DNA of 64,000 bases, from positions 21,206,270 through 21,270,269 of the forward strand of contig CM063249.1 of assembly GCA_032158295.1 (NCBI GenBank), written 5' to 3'. Origin of the DNA: Pycnopodia helianthoides. Lineage: Eukaryota > Echinodermata > Asteroidea > Forcipulatida > Asteriidae. Positions 36,500 to 51,100 of this stretch are shown here, in pieces; position 1 is the stretch's first letter; each line of letters begins with the position of its first letter. Position numbers and translations under genes: made by a program. Under the pieces are notes generated by a model, which saw only the letters and a list, made by a program, of their open reading frames with translations, did no database searches and was not told the origin of the DNA.

Positions 36500-38880
36500 A
36501 ATAATTATACATACCATTTATTGGGGGGGGGGGTTGGTGGTCCTAGCTTCTCCCAATATTTATGTTTGTCTTACTTGAGCTTACCAGACAAATGCATCTC
36601 AATGTATTTGCGTATAAATTTATGTTTTTCATGCTTTAAAGTGGAGTTTTCCAACTAATGTAAAACTAAAAGGTGAGGGACAAAGGATTACTTTAGTTGA
36701 TTCTGAGAAATTCATTTTCACCGCTGTCACGGCTTTCTAATAATACTGTTTTACTTGCAGGAGCTAAGTTAGATGAGTGTAACTGAACTGTACACGTACA
36801 CGACTGTAATCATAGATGGCCTTTCCTCATGCAATGTGTGTCACATTTAACAAGACACTTTCAGGGATTAGGCCCCTGAATCTCAGGCATTCTGCCAAAG
36901 TTGACACATCATCAGCAATCATCATGGAATGATAAACCTTAGGGGCTTAACCCTTCCTTTCCCAAGTGGCATCATTGATTCTGCTCTTTTACACTTATCA
37001 TAAAAAGGCAAAGCACAGGAGGAAGTCAGACACAAAAATTCACCTTGCAGCCAAAGGCCTGCTATAATCATGACGACAGTTCCCCTTTAGCATTGTGTAG
37101 TTGTTACCGATGCTGTACCAAACTACCATTCAGTTTAAAGTTGATATACTTTGTAAAGGGATTAGTAGTGCAAATAATAGTGGTGAAATAGAAATATTAT
37201 GAAAACCATAATAAAACCAGTGTTTGCCCAATAGACAAGTGCTTTCTCAAATACATTGGGGTATGGTTTTATTGCATCAAATTGTTATCACTTATACTTT
37301 CTCCAAAAATATTTAAATCCATATATATTAATAAAACATTCCATGTGCTAATAAAACCAAAAACCCTAAAGATTTCCTTACTTTTTTTATAGATTGTTAA
37401 TACTACTAATATAATATTTGTATGCAATTTGCTCAAAAACAACGGAGCGTCTCAAACGTTGCGCACATTCTAGGTGTGAAAGGACATTCCCATACGCTAG
37501 CAGAACATTCTGCTGGACTGCGACATTGTGACGAACTTCAGGAACAACCCTACAAAGCGGAATACTGGCGTTAGCATTTTGATCGCTTCAATGGAATTTC
37601 CTGTTGGTCCAAAGGACTGAATACACACGATGAATACTTATCCAATCCAATCAGAACGTTCCTACCGTGCGGACTTTTAAGATGCTCCCTAAATCCTACA
37701 TGCCTTTATGCCACCACCAAAAAGACAATGTCATTTCTGTCACACATCATGTACAAAAATTAATTAATATCAATTTGAACTACAAAGGGAAAAAAATAAT
37801 TTGCAAAAATATATATTTTACTTGCATTTTATCTGTAAGTCACATTCAACTAGACCCTACAGCCCTTTCCAGCAGTCAGCAAAGTTCAGGAAACTCAGAA
37901 TTAAGAATGGTAACAAATTGATCACGATCTACCTTTAAGGTTTTTCTAATTGGTTTGGAAATTTTAGAACTTCAGAAAGACTAAATTCTTATCAGTCTGG
38001 AATGTTAAAAGTCTCTTTCAGACTAGGTGGTGGCTCTGAATAAGCCAGTTGGTTTGTTCACTCCAATAATTTCTGTGCTGCCGCCAAAAAGCTTCCACAG
38101 ATAAACCTAGTGAGACGCAATGAACAATTCTCTCATTAATCATGAAAACAAATTGAGGATGAAAAAAATAATTTTGATTGGAATTCTTTTCAAGTGACAC
38201 CAAGATAGACACAAATGATCACGTGACTCATAGTGTGTATAAAATGTCAACAAACCAAGCATCTTGGCAGCTTGATTTTTTTTTATAACTAGGGTGAGTT
38301 TTGTGGCTGTAACCAATAACTGTCACTACCCAGTGATTAACCAATGGCCAATTATTGACTACGACCGCAAAAACGCACCCCTGTACTCGGTTCCCAAGAT
38401 GCATTGCGGTATATTTTTAAGATGGCCCTTGCACATATGAGGTATTCAGAAAGATTATTTGTTTAATAGTCCTGAGTGATCAAACTCTTTTGCCCAAAAG
38501 AGTGGAACTCATGAGTCAGCACCTGAAATATTTCTGGGTAAAGAATTGGCAAAGTAAGTGACTTTTATAATTCATAATTGTTATAAATTATTATAAGAGT
38601 AAAATTAGCTTAAAATGAATACTGTTGCCACAAAAAATAAGACATGATAACCCAAACTTAAATAATACAGAACTCTGATTGTGAAGAAGCAAGTTAACAA
38701 GAGTAAGTATGTACAAGTGTGCAATAATGCAAAATGATATGTTATTTAATATAATGTAATGCTTTTTACACATGGATAATTTTGTTGTATATTTATCCTT
38801 GCATGCACATGCATATAAACACGTTACAAGACACATGTGGTATTCGCTGAAACAATAAACATATGAATGTAAGTTGGCCC
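36500..38880. other. Non-coding stretch, no assignable feature
   Basis: AT-rich with scattered short frames. A G9 run at about 36525 is present. Nothing else could be supported. Confidence 0.4.
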
Positions 38881-38889
38881 CGCAAAAAA

Positions 38890-39640
38890 AAAGAATTGTG
38901 TGGCTTTGTGCAGTGTATACAGTGCTATAGTAAAAACTGTGCTTGTGGCTTTGTGCAGTGTATAGCAGTGCTGATGTAAACACTGTGCATGTGCTGATGT
39001 AACACTGTGCATGTGCTGAAGTAAACACTGTGCATGTGGCTTTGTGCAAAGTATAGCTGTGCTGAAGTAAACACTGTGCGTGTGGCGTTGTGCAAAGTAT
39101 AGCTGTGCTGAAGTAAACACTGTGCATGTGGCTTTGTGCAAAGTATAGCGTGCTGAAGTAAACACTGTGCATGTGGCTTTGTGCAAAGTATAGCTGTGCT
39201 GAAGTAAACACTGTGCGTGTGCTGAAGTAAACACTCTGCGTGTCGTATTGTGCAATGTAAAGCAGTGCTGAAGTGAAAACTGTGCGTGCTGAAGTAAACA
39301 CTGTGGGTGTGGTATTGTGCAGTGTATAGTAGTGCTGAAGTAAACACTTCGCGTGTGGCGTTGTGCAGTACATGTATATAGCAGTGCTGAAGTAAACATT
39401 GTGCATGAGGCTTTGTGCAGTGTATAGCAGTGCTTAAGTAAACACTGTGTGTGTGCTGAAGTAAACACTGTGTGTGCCGAAGTAAACACTGTGTGTGTGC
39501 CATGTGGATTTTTGCAGTGTATAGCAGTGCTTAGGTAAACACTGTCGTGTGGCTTTGTGCAGTGAATACTGTAGCAGGGCCAAAATAAACACTGTGCGTG
39601 TGGTTTTGTGCGGTGTATAGCAGTGCTGAAGTAGTAAATA
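38890..39640. repeat. ~46-bp minisatellite
   Basis: Degenerate units of GCTGAAGTAAACACTGTGCG, TGTGGCTTTGTGCAAAGTAT, AGCTGT, some truncated to GCTGAAGTAAACACTGTG. All three minus-strand frames are open across it (up to 311 codons), which is expected for a repeat lacking stop triplets, so these are not counted as genes. Confidence 0.93.
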
Positions 39641-41400
39641 CATGCATCCTGCTTACTGCTGTGTTGCATACAACATGCAGCAGTCGGCATATTTTTGTGC
39701 AGTGCACTGCAGATTGCAGTGGTCTGCAATCGAAATGTGCTGTAATTGCAAGGAAACAATTACCAGCAATTACCAGCATGCTAATTCTTGTGGTGCGAGT
39801 GCAGTCAGTGTAAGCAAAATTATGTCTGGAGTATTTATTTAACAAATAATAATTCAAACAAATAGCAGCTTTATGTTTGATTTGTGCAAGTTAGTTAAGT
39901 GCAACTGTGAAATCTTGGAAAAGGTTTAAACGGTTTTATGAATAATTATTGTGCAAATATTGTATACATTGTGCAGCCAGCAAGTTTTTAAGCTGCATGC
40001 AGAACAACGATTGATAAAGAACCTTACAATTATTTTGTACATGGCACCATGTATTTTAAATAACATATGCATTTAAGTTGAAACAATGTCTGGTACACTG
40101 ACTCAAGCCATATGCAACTGCAAGTTTGGTTTCTGAACTGACTACAGGCCAGTTTTTACTCAACAAGACAGATTCCTAGTAAAATTAACACCACAAATTG
40201 GAGGCAACCAAAGGTGTGCCTATTTATAAACTGTGACCAACTTTGACTGCGACTGAAAGCACCTGCGTTTCATTGTCACAACTCGTCTAATGTAAATTGT
40301 GTCAAGACCCAGTCACCCAGGCTTACTTCAAGTAAATCATCCTTACTCACAGCTGAGGAGCTAAATTGTGACAGCTAGCCAAATCGACCCATATATGACC
40401 ATGGACAACAGCCAGAAAATAATTGGAACATAAAATCAAGTTGGACTTTGATGATTCAGTTTTTGTTAAGAAGAGTAAAGTTTGCAATAAAACCATTTGT
40501 ACACATGCAATAAACATTAGATATCACTCTGTGAGTTGTGGTGGTTCTGAAAAGAACCGGCAGTGTAACAACTCAAAGTTATGATCAGTATGCTCTGATC
40601 AACTCCAGGATCATTTTTCATGTTTTCAGAACCATCAAAACTCATAGAGAGATATTACATGTACATGATGTTACAGCAAACCTTACTAGATTGTACCTCC
40701 TCCATGCAAAGTTTCAAATCCTACTTTTGTAAAGTTACAAATAAAAATCTGGTAATCTCCAATTGATAGTGAGTTACAGTGAATCACTGTGAGTCACAGT
40801 GAGCCACAGTGAGTCACAGACACACAGTGGCTCACTGTATGTTTCACCATCGGTTACCAACCAAAATACTCTCAGCAGCTTTGCAGTTGTCATGACTTGA
40901 GTCACTACATAACATTAATCATACGTATCAAAAATCATCAAATTTGCTTTAAAAAACTACTATTATGGTTCAAGCATTCTATACTTCAGGCACTAATTTA
41001 CATCTATACATTAGTTAAAGATAATACTAAGAATACAAACAAAATAAATAAATGAACATCATATATGAACCCATCTCACTGAAGACACGTTTCTAAAGCA
41101 ACATTGACGGTCTTCCATTCTGAATTACTCTGTACAATGTATTAGAAACATTGCATTTCTTAAGCCATGTTTAGGCAAATCTAGTCACGTGACATGCATG
41201 ATGTGCGTGTGTCAGTACTCCAGCATGGGATGTGAGAAAACAGTGAAGTCGTCTGAGAAGGGATTAATAGAGAGCTTTCATTTGAAATTGAAGATATGCT
41301 CAAACAAAATTAAAATAATTTCCCACTTTAAACTCAGCTTCTAAAGGCAGATTATAATTAGCATTCCAACCCTTAATCTACATTTTCTGTCCATACATGC
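39641..41400. other. Non-coding region downstream of the phosphatase gene
   Basis: Contains a GTGAGTCACAGTGAGCCACA-type short repeat at about 40770-40830 and the foldback relative at 40521. Otherwise no feature was found. Confidence 0.4.
40521..40740. mobile_element. Diverged relative of the 8591 foldback element, with flank
   Basis: Arms GTGAGTTGTGGTGGTTCTGA and TTTTCAGAACCATCAAAACT match the 8591-8700 hairpin. Similarity continues 3' (CCATGCAAAGT..AAATCCT), showing the repeat unit is longer than the hairpin. Confidence 0.6.
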
Positions 41401-42069
41401 AGGCCTGCAATTTCATCTTTGAGAGGGCAAGGCCATTTTTATTTTGCAAAGGGCACTTCCATTGGAAAATCTAAAAGTCTATGGGAAACTTTTGAAGGGG
41501 CACCAAGGCCAAGACAAGGCCTCTGTGTTATTCCAGGCCTGTACCGTGCACTTGTGATAATTATCAAATAGATCTTCTCTTTGCAATGTTTTCTAACAAC
41601 TTCCGGAATCAGAGATTCTTTCATTAGTGTCACTTTACAAATGTCGAAATTTGTTTAGAGAAAAAATTGGGCGAAAATCATGCCATGCTACTTTATGTAA
41701 AAAAGCAACGCCCAACACCTGAATATCACTTTTATATAGATAATGTAATTGTTGGTTTTTTTTAATTTATAGCAAATTATGAATCCTTACTTTTAGGTCC
41801 TGAAACATTATGTTATTTAAACACTTAAGTTGCAGATAAAATTTACTTTAAAAACCTCTTGAAAATAGTCTTTTAAAATAATGCAAAAAAGATTCAGACA
41901 CCTAATTAGTTCTGAAAACTACATGCAAAGAACAAGAAAAAGAACAACTTAATGTTGCTATGATTTGCATACTTGCATTATAATTTGTTTCAACCATTAT
42001 AGTCTTCATCAGGCAATGTCACCAGGGAAGTTGAACTTGAAAAAATTACCCCAAATCAACTTTTGTCTC

Positions 42070-42198
42070 TCAGATAAAGCCATCATTCTTATTACGAGTC
42101 GAACGAGGGTTCATTTCCATAAACACCATTTCTGAATTGTGACGACTCGACATGTCTTTGCTGCTGTGGCATTGGTAGAGGTCCGACGCTCCCAGGGT
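42070..42198 (-). CDS. PLPP: PLPP exon 6: cytoplasmic C-terminal tail and stop
   Basis: After acceptor CTCAATTTCTGCAG, 42 residues follow in phase 0, starting TLGASDLYQCHSSKD and ending NKNDGFI before TGA. SDLY aligns with the SDFF/SDLF that follows TM6 in vertebrate LPPs; the rest is a polar tail typical of the family. The phase fits exon 5 and no better terminal exon was seen. An AATAAA-type signal for this strand lies at about 41436-41441 but is unproven. Confidence 0.8.
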   Translation of the reverse strand, partial: TLGASDLYQCHSSKDMSSRHNSEMVFMEMNPRSTRNKNDGFI

Positions 42199-45100
42199 CT
42201 GCAGAAATTGAGAGGGAACAAAAAATGTTTTGCTGGACAGGAGAAACTGAATATAGTCTTAATTTCATGCACCAATATTTCGTCGCTCGTACCAGGAAGT
42301 GACCTATCTGTCAAAAATCACAAATTTTTGCAAATCAAATTCTATACAAATTATTAATATACTCATCACTGTTCGTATTTTTAGCAAGTTTCAGTAACTA
42401 ATACATAAGTTTTTTTAAATTACACTATTTAGTCTGAACGACGTATTTGCAATTTTGTGATTCCAAGAAGTGACCTATCTCGATACGCCACTTTACAATG
42501 ATATATGCGCCGAAGCGTAGTTCAGACGCACGTTTGTATTTTCATGATGTGACCTATCGCGATAGGTCTCAATATGCATTGGTTAAACTTTGTACACAGT
42601 GCTCTGAGCGCAAAACTTGTTGTTTCATTTTTATGAAGTGACGTATGTGTTTAGGAATTTTTTACTAATTAAAATAACTGCAGGACTAAAAACACATTGA
42701 CAATTCTATACGAATAAAGGAGTGAGCTTTATTTTTGTCTTAAAAAATAAAACAAAAGTAGCAGCAGACTCCAAAACAGCAGTTTGAAAAAGAGTGCAAC
42801 TTTAACCCAAATTTTCTCCAAACATGTTTTTTTCCGGCTGTGGACAAAATACATGTAGGTCACTTCATGGTAAGAGCGACGATTCATGGGTTATGTTGGC
42901 TATGTGGGTCATGCGTTTCATTTGAAAACTTATTTGTGTTTAAATTGTCATCTTTGTAACTCATTGTAGGCCCACTTTTTTCTGCATCTCTCCTGCGCCA
43001 GGAGTGTCTTTTAGCCAGACATGGTGCATTACAAATGGCAACCATTATTATTTTGTATTAACAACAAAAATCTCAAATTGTGTATATACATGTAGTGCTT
43101 TACATACATCGGTGTTAGGGTAAAAACCAAATAATATTCTTTATCCCTGATGTAAATTCATAATCTATTAAGTTGTTTGCGGTACCCACTGCTAAAATAT
43201 TGGATTCGAACTGCCTCTAGCTACTGGGCAATCTCAGTGGTCTAGTGGTAAGACTTCTGCTCTAGAATGGCAAAGGTTGTGGGTTTGAATCCCACCAAAG
43301 TAACATGCCTGTGGATTATTTTTACAGGACTCGGGAAAGTACTGAGTATACAGTGCTTTGCACACATCGATGTAAGGGTAAAAACCAAATATTACTGTTT
43401 ATCTTGTATACAAAAGCAGGGGTGCAAAGAGACATACTTTCTGAGCACAGTAAAGAGTTGCTTACTTTAGAGGGTACAGATTATTAGCAGTTATGGACAG
43501 TATGTGATGTACACTGTTTTGCTTAGAATGGTTAATGCGAAGGCAGAATTCATTTATTTGTTAACCAACGATTCTTGCTTAAAAACATCACCAACATGAC
43601 AACGCGAGCTGGCCCGGGGGGGGGGGGGGCTATTTTAATTATGTTAAACACCGATAACATGGATAAGAAAGTTTGTATCAGAAAATTGTGTGTAAGCATT
43701 TGTATATTTCACAAAACAGCTAGGAAGATTTGAGTTGACTGCGCATCGCAATGGATTTGCATCATTGTCAATCATCTGCTTATAAGAATTGACAGCCAGT
43801 TAGCATGCTTCTTGTTTTACTGGGGGGGGCCTTCACAAACAGAGCAGAGAATTATTTGGGAAGTTGGATTAATGTTTCATGTGATGACTTGAGCCTTTCC
43901 CACTCTTAAAGGAACATTACAGAATTGGTAAGAAAAAATATACTTTTGATCACAGATTTACATAAAACTTACACGGTCTAATGATGATGATAGTAGAAAA
44001 CATCCCTTGAAATATTTCTGTCTGAAATGCCATATTTGATGAGAAATGAATAAACAAATTTTCCGATTGAGTTTATCGCTCAGTGAGCATTTTATTCATT
44101 TGTTGAACCTATATGATTTCATGCAAATGTGTAATCGGTTTTCACTATTTTCTCGTGACCCAGATGGCGATCGATCTCAAACTTTACAGGTTTGTCAGTT
44201 TATGTATATGGTGGATTACATAAAGTGCTTACACTGCCAGCAACTGTTTTGTTAGCAAAACCAATTCTGTAATGTTCCTTTAATCGTAACTTGTATTCAG
44301 TGATTTGTGAATCCAAATAACTCAAATGGAGCACCCATTGAAGCTTGCTGCCATTATTGATAATTTTCTAAGACCACCATCTGCACTTTATGCAACCCGG
44401 CATATTTGTATACTTGAAACAACAAACCTTTGAAAGTTTAAGCTCAATCGGTCATCAGAGTCACAAGAAAATAGTGGGGGAAAAAAACAGGATTACTGTT
44501 TTCACCCGGAGGGGGGGGGGGGGACAAAAAACTTCACCAAGCACTTTACCAAAACTTTGTTAAATTTTAAGGAAAAAAGAGCTTTAGTACTATCATGTCT
44601 ACATGTACTAAGTAAGCGCACAAAAGCGTAAAGCAAATACTGACTGTCCTGTCACAAACACTGACCACTGCATGACACTCACCTTTCTTTTGTTGGTTGA
44701 CACTGTAGTACTGCGGGTAGAAAAGGTTAATGCAACTTACTTCAAAACCATGACAAAAAGAACTAATTTGTTGATCATTATTGATAAAACTTTTAAAAAC
44801 TTCGGTATCAATCATTAAAAAAATCACAGATTGTATAATTAATTTAGATTTACTGGTTATAAATAGTTGTATTTGTTCGTATGAAAACTTTCCTCTTTAA
44901 AAAAAATGTTATTGATGATGCGGTACACCATCTACTGACAACAGCATAACAACAAGCAATGAATTTTGACATTGAGGGCTATTTTGGTTATAGATAGTTC
45001 CCACTTGACCTCACAAAGTGTAAGGTCAGACATCTTTAGGGACAATGATTATTATTGAATGCACAAATATGCATTTTAAAGAGGGGCTTCAATGTCAAAT

Positions 45101-48100
45101 TCAGTTTTGTGGTGCACTCATTTTCCAATAGAAAGAGTCCTCATGAAGGTCAGGAAAAAACTTCACAATAAAATTGTGTAAAGTGTAATTTTTTCTTTCA
45201 TAGCGATGTTTGAAACATGACGTCACTAAACATCAAAAACAAATGGGAACTTTTTGTTCCAGTCAAAAGGTTAAATTCAATGCTGTTTTGATTGAATATC
45301 ATCTAAACTCGGGAATGAACTAAAAATCATTCATACAAATACTTACAGCCATATATCTGAAACAAGACGTCAACAAACGTTTTTGGATTTTGACAAAAAT
45401 TGCACTTAAAGGGTATCAAACACACTGGCATTTTACACCATCTTAACGCAAGGTTAGAGAATACAAAGTTTTTCCACTATTTTCAACAAAGACTCTATTG
45501 GATAATGAGTGGATCACAAAACTGAATTTGACCTTGGAGCCCCTCTTTAAGTCAAGACAAAGTGCGAAAACAGGAGTTTTATTATTAAGTTTCCTTGCAC
45601 TGTGAACTACTTGGCTGCATAGGAAAGTTAGAATGCTTGATGCAACTCAAAGCCGCAACCCAAGTTGCCCATAAAGATGGCATTTATTGGGAACTATCTT
45701 ATCACTTTCGTTTCAAAATGTACAAATGAAGGTTCAAAACATTATGTGTCTTTTAAGGCCAATTGATATTGCTGCTAGAGTTCGAAACTTGCACCGGGCC
45801 AGTAAACTTATGACCTGACAAGTCCGGCAGTGTTGAGTGTTTTCTTTAATTGAATATGAATACATGTACCTCACGGTGCAATATCTTTAAAATAGTTATC
45901 AAAAATATGTTTAAATGTTGACTTTGAGACTGATAAATAATCTTTTAATGCTGTGAGTATTGAAGTATACTCACCCATAAGACAATGAGATTAATCTTCT
46001 CTTAATGCTTGCCAATTTTGATTCTGGTCAAGTGAAAATGTTGAGATACAAGGACTGTAGTCTTGTGGATTTTCCCCCAATATTCGAGCCCTGCTTCTGA
46101 TATTCCGGACAGAAATAACAACTAGAAATAATTCTGACTTACCACAAGTACAGCGATGGCCCCGCCCAAGAAGGCGCCACCAAATACATCAGTCCAGTGG
46201 TGCTTGTAATCAGAGACGCGACTGAGGCAGGTGTAGAGAGCCAACATGAGGGCTATAAACTGCACCAAGGGACGGAGGAAAGCTGTGTCTCCCCACTTCC
46301 AGCGAGACTGAATGTAAAGCTGTTGATCAGGACACAAAATATAGAAGTTAGAAATCTGCAATGACACTTAAGTGCAGGGCATAAGTGTATGGTTTTGATT
46401 TGCGGTTAGGCCCCCCGAAAAAGGGTTCTGTTTCCGGTTCCCCGACCGACCCTAGTTTTTAAGCCGCGACCCTAAACTTTTTATTCGGCCTTTAAAAAAA
46501 AAAGGAAAAAAAGAAAGAAAAAAAAACTATTTTACCTGTAATTGACTTTGTACTTATATGGAAGAAGAAGAAGTCTTAATTTTAGCGCACAATAAGCATA
46601 AAGCAAATAAGGACTGTAGTAAACAAAGGCATTCTACTCTCACGACCCCTGCACGTGGTATTGTCTACTTTCACTAAGTAAAATTAGTTCTGATACGTAG
46701 ATATATTTCCAAGTAGATATTTGAAAAGGGGCTTCAAGGTCGGCTTCACTTATTTGCCAATAGATAGATTCCTAAAGAAAGTGGAAACAAGCAACAAATC
46801 TCTAATCTCACATTACAATGGTGCAAAATGTCCTTATATTTTATACTCTTTCAGAGCGAAATAATGAGTCTGTACATTCCAAAGAGCAAAGAGGAATTTG
46901 TACACTGTACATCAGTCAAAAGATCAAATTCAATGCCTTTTTTGATTGAATATCATAAAAATTCAGGAATGAACTAAACATTTCCTGTACAAAAATGTAC
47001 AGACAAAATTTGCCTGGAAGGGTATTAAATACATCACCGGTTTCATAAGAAGTTAGGGACTTGTTATTTTTTCCATCTTTATAAGGACTCTATCTATTAA
47101 AAAATGAGTGCATCAAAAACCTGAATTCGAACTTGGAGCCCCTCTTTAAAAATATATTTATACTTGAACACTGTCAGGTTTTGCCCTTAACTTTTTCAGT
47201 GACTGGCCTGCAGGACCGGTGAGCATGTCATTTCACTGGTCGCCAAGCTTTTTCACTTGGCCGATTTATATTTTAGAGATGCTTTTCAACAATGAAACTA
47301 GTCCATCGGACCACTAGGAGGTAATATTGACTGGTCCTGAGGTGTTTTCAATAGCATTTGGCCAGCAGACCACTATTAAATGAGAACGCTGATTGTTTGA
47401 CTGCATTGCAAGTTTGTGGGAATAAAAATAACCATTCAACAATGGATTCCAAACTCTTTGACCTCCACAGGGTTTGATAATGACTGTGGCTACAAGAACT
47501 TCAATGTTGACTGCATCTATCAATGGGACTTGCCAACATGGCTCTAAAAAGGGTACTTTCTAAGTTAACGGGAGTGTTCACATGTAAATTGAGCTCTTTC
47601 AATCAAGAGGTTGAGAGGTTTAGTCCGGTTTCATTGGAACTCTTTTGTTGTGTCTATTCAACAAAGCTTATGACCTGCACTGAGTTACTCTTTGTTATGT
47701 TTGTGGGGTACACATCCTGGCTTTAAGGGGCTCCAAGGTTAAAATTCTTTCATTCGTTTCCCATAGATAGAGTCTTTCTGAAAATGGCGAAAAATTACAC
47801 TTCATGTTAAAACAGTGTAAAATGCAATGTGTTTAATACCCTTCAAGTGCATTTTTTGTCAAAATCCATGATCTGTACATTTTTGTACCCAAAGAGATTT
47901 TTTAATTCAATCGTGAATTTTGATGATACTCAATCAAAACGGCCCTGAATTTAACCTTTCGACTGCGTCATACTGCCTTTTTGGAATGTACAGACCCATT
48001 TGATGTCCGATAACTTCACATTTCAAGATCAGTACAGGCTTCCAAGTTTTTTCCTTAGGTTAAGAGAATTTGTTTTGCATTTTGTCAACTATTTCTTAGA

Positions 48101-51100
48101 TTTGCTCTAAGAAAATTATAAAATTATATTTTACACCGTTTTAACATGAGGTTGGAGACTTGAAATTTTGTCCCAACTTTCATAAGGACTCTATCTATTA
48201 GAAAATAAGTTCATCACAAAACGGGGCCCAATTTCATGAAGCTGATTTTAAAGCACAAAAAGTAGCTCAGCACAACAAAATTTTGCTTACCAGAATAAGG
48301 TTACCAGCCAAAATACCATTCCACATTCATCATCTGTGACTGTTATCCTGCTCACTTTTTGCTTAGCAGAAAAATGTTAAGCACTATTTTCTGCTTAAGC
48401 AGCTCTATCAAATTGGGCCCTCAACTTAACCTTGGAGCCCTTTTTCAAATGGTAAAACTCCACATGGTTGGGACCACAATGGTCCCAGAATTTCAAATGC
48501 GCGCAAGACTTACTCAGTCTATTACCCTGGTTACTGGACTCTGGCATTGGTCCACGGTTTATTTCCAGCCCTAGTAAAAGTGCAAGCATTTGCTCAGAAG
48601 TAAATTGCACCTGTGGAACTCCTAAAAGTAAATGTCCACTTCCATCACACAGTGGGCTGGATGACGTACTGTTTGTCACAGAGTTCATGACTCATTAAGA
48701 CATGTACAATGCACCAGAACTTGACTTTCAAGCCAGGCATCTTTTTTTGATGCACCCTTGTCAGCACATGCTTCCAAGCTTTTTACGTAGGTAAAAAGGG
48801 TTTGTTTTGCGTTTGTCAACTATTTTTTTTATCTAAGTGTGTTGTTTACATGTCCAGGTATTGCTTAAGTTATTTTAAGCACTTTTGTCTACTTACTTAA
48901 TTAAGTTTTATAATTTGGTTTCATCTACCATTGACAATTGACGTACTGATTTTGTACGCAAAGGATGCTTTCAGAGTTTTTGCTGCCCTCTCCTGACCAA
49001 ATCACTGACCCGTTGATTGACAACCCCTTTAGGATGTGTGGCATGGTCCAGCTTAGAATATCATGGCATATGAGATGACCAGTGAGTGCGTGTGGTGGTT
49101 ACGACAATAGAAATAATATCTTGTCAGCGATTGCTGACATTGGACTTCACTGCAGGGTTTGAAGGCAAACTTGACAGATAGGGTAGCTGTTATCTCCGAG
49201 CCCCAAACACCCTGTCAAAATCTGATTCTGACCGGTCAATTTTCCCCTTCCTCCCTTGGGGTTAGTGTGATACTGCCACTCTAAGGACCACGTAATTCCA
49301 TCAGGATGTCATGGGCACAGTTGTACACAATGATAGCTGAACATTCAAAGGATATCGCTTATAATGAGATCCCCTCCGAAAAAAAGGGGGGAATAGAAAC
49401 AGTTTCTCGTACAAACATTTATCACTTCCTGATTTATGTGTTTTTTGCAGATTTGTCCTGCCGCACAATGACAATGGTTAGCTACAATTTCAACTTATGA
49501 GTTTTGTTTGCCTGCTTTTCTTTTTTGTCCAAACCACAATTTAGGCTTCATGCTCTATTTGATGTTTGAAACACCATGCAAAACGTACATTAATTACTCT
49601 CAAAATCTCCCTTTTTTCGGGGGTTATTGTGTAATTCCAGATTCCAGACCTTAGTCCTTTTGTTACAAGAAGAAAAATTTAGAGAGACTGAAAGCAGGCG
49701 TGGTTCTAGAGCCAATATTTTTTTGGGTGGGGTTAGACCCTAGTAGTGTAATACAAAACAAAACGAGACAGAGGTGCCAGCGGAAACTGCAAGTTCTAAG
49801 CAGTAGCACCGCACTTGTCAAATGTGAAATATTAAATGGGTCAGAAAACATTTAACCGTACATGGTATCTGGGCTATTTGGCTCAATGGGATTCAGCTCA
49901 ATGGGAGGTAATCAATTATTAATGGTGGCACCTAACCAAGGTTTTGCAATTCATACTGAATGAATCTCATATTTTCTCAAAAGAGACCATTACATGGTGT
50001 TGTGTTGACAAGGTTTCTTTGTTTGACGACAACAATATATAAAAACTAGAGATAAGAATTCGAACAAATTCGAGGTGTTTTGATTGTGATTTTATGACAT
50101 GTGGTTCAGGAGATATGATTGGTATACTTTGAACTTCCTGTTTGGACCAAAAGGGAAGGTCAAAGTGGGGTCATGCTTCGAATAAAAAGGTCAAAATGTG
50201 TATTAAGCTAGCAAGCAGCACAAAGATTAAGACTTCATGAACATGCGGTTCAGGAAATATGATTTTTAATATTTGAACTTCCTGTTTGGACCAGAAGGAA
50301 AGGCAAAAATGGGGTCATGCCTCTGAGTAAATTGTCACAAGTGTTGTTAGCTACAAGACAGCACAAACATTATGACTTTATGAAATATGGTTCAGGAGAT
50401 ATGATTACTTGAATTTTTGAGCTTCCTGTTTGGACCGGAAGTAAAGGTCAAAGTGGGGTCATCAGTTTCAACAAAATGTTATAAGCTACAAGACAAAACA
50501 AACATTACTACTTTATGACATGCAGTTCAGAAGATATTATTTTTTAAGTAATAAGCTTTGAATTACTGTAACTTGACACCCGATGACGTCATGATGAAAA
50601 AAATGTGTTTTTCTTACTAATAAATTTTATAAGGTACAAAATGGTATGTAACTTTTCCCATTCAAATGCCTTTAAAAAACATCTTTATACTTACCTAGGA
50701 ATTACATATGTTGGTCATTACAAATCCAATGGGGGTACATGTATGTACTAACCGAGTGGTTCACCTTCGGTTAGGAATAAACTGCGGCGCAATCTCAGAC
50801 ACATTGCCGTGATTGCGCAATCCAGTGTTTTATCCATGGGGGAAGATTTATCATTCTAATGGTTAATTATCATGAAAATACATTGTATTTTTGTTATTTC
50901 TAGTGGCCATAGAATAACTCTTAGTAAAAGCATTCCAAGCTACAAACTTTAGCAAAAGTCTAAAAAAGCATGCGAATAAAAGCCTGGCATTTGATTGTTA
51001 GCGAGGTTTGCATTGACGGCTGTTTTAGAGACTAACAAAGCTATTGCCAAAATCAGGTTAAGTGAACCTTGAACAGAGACTAGAGTACAAGCATGTTTGG

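Noticed and set aside
38591..39759. Long overlapping minus-strand open frames (up to 311 codons) with repeated peptide motifs
   Set aside because: They lie in a ~46-bp minisatellite whose units lack stop triplets in all three frames of that strand; there is no start or splice context and the period is not a multiple of three.
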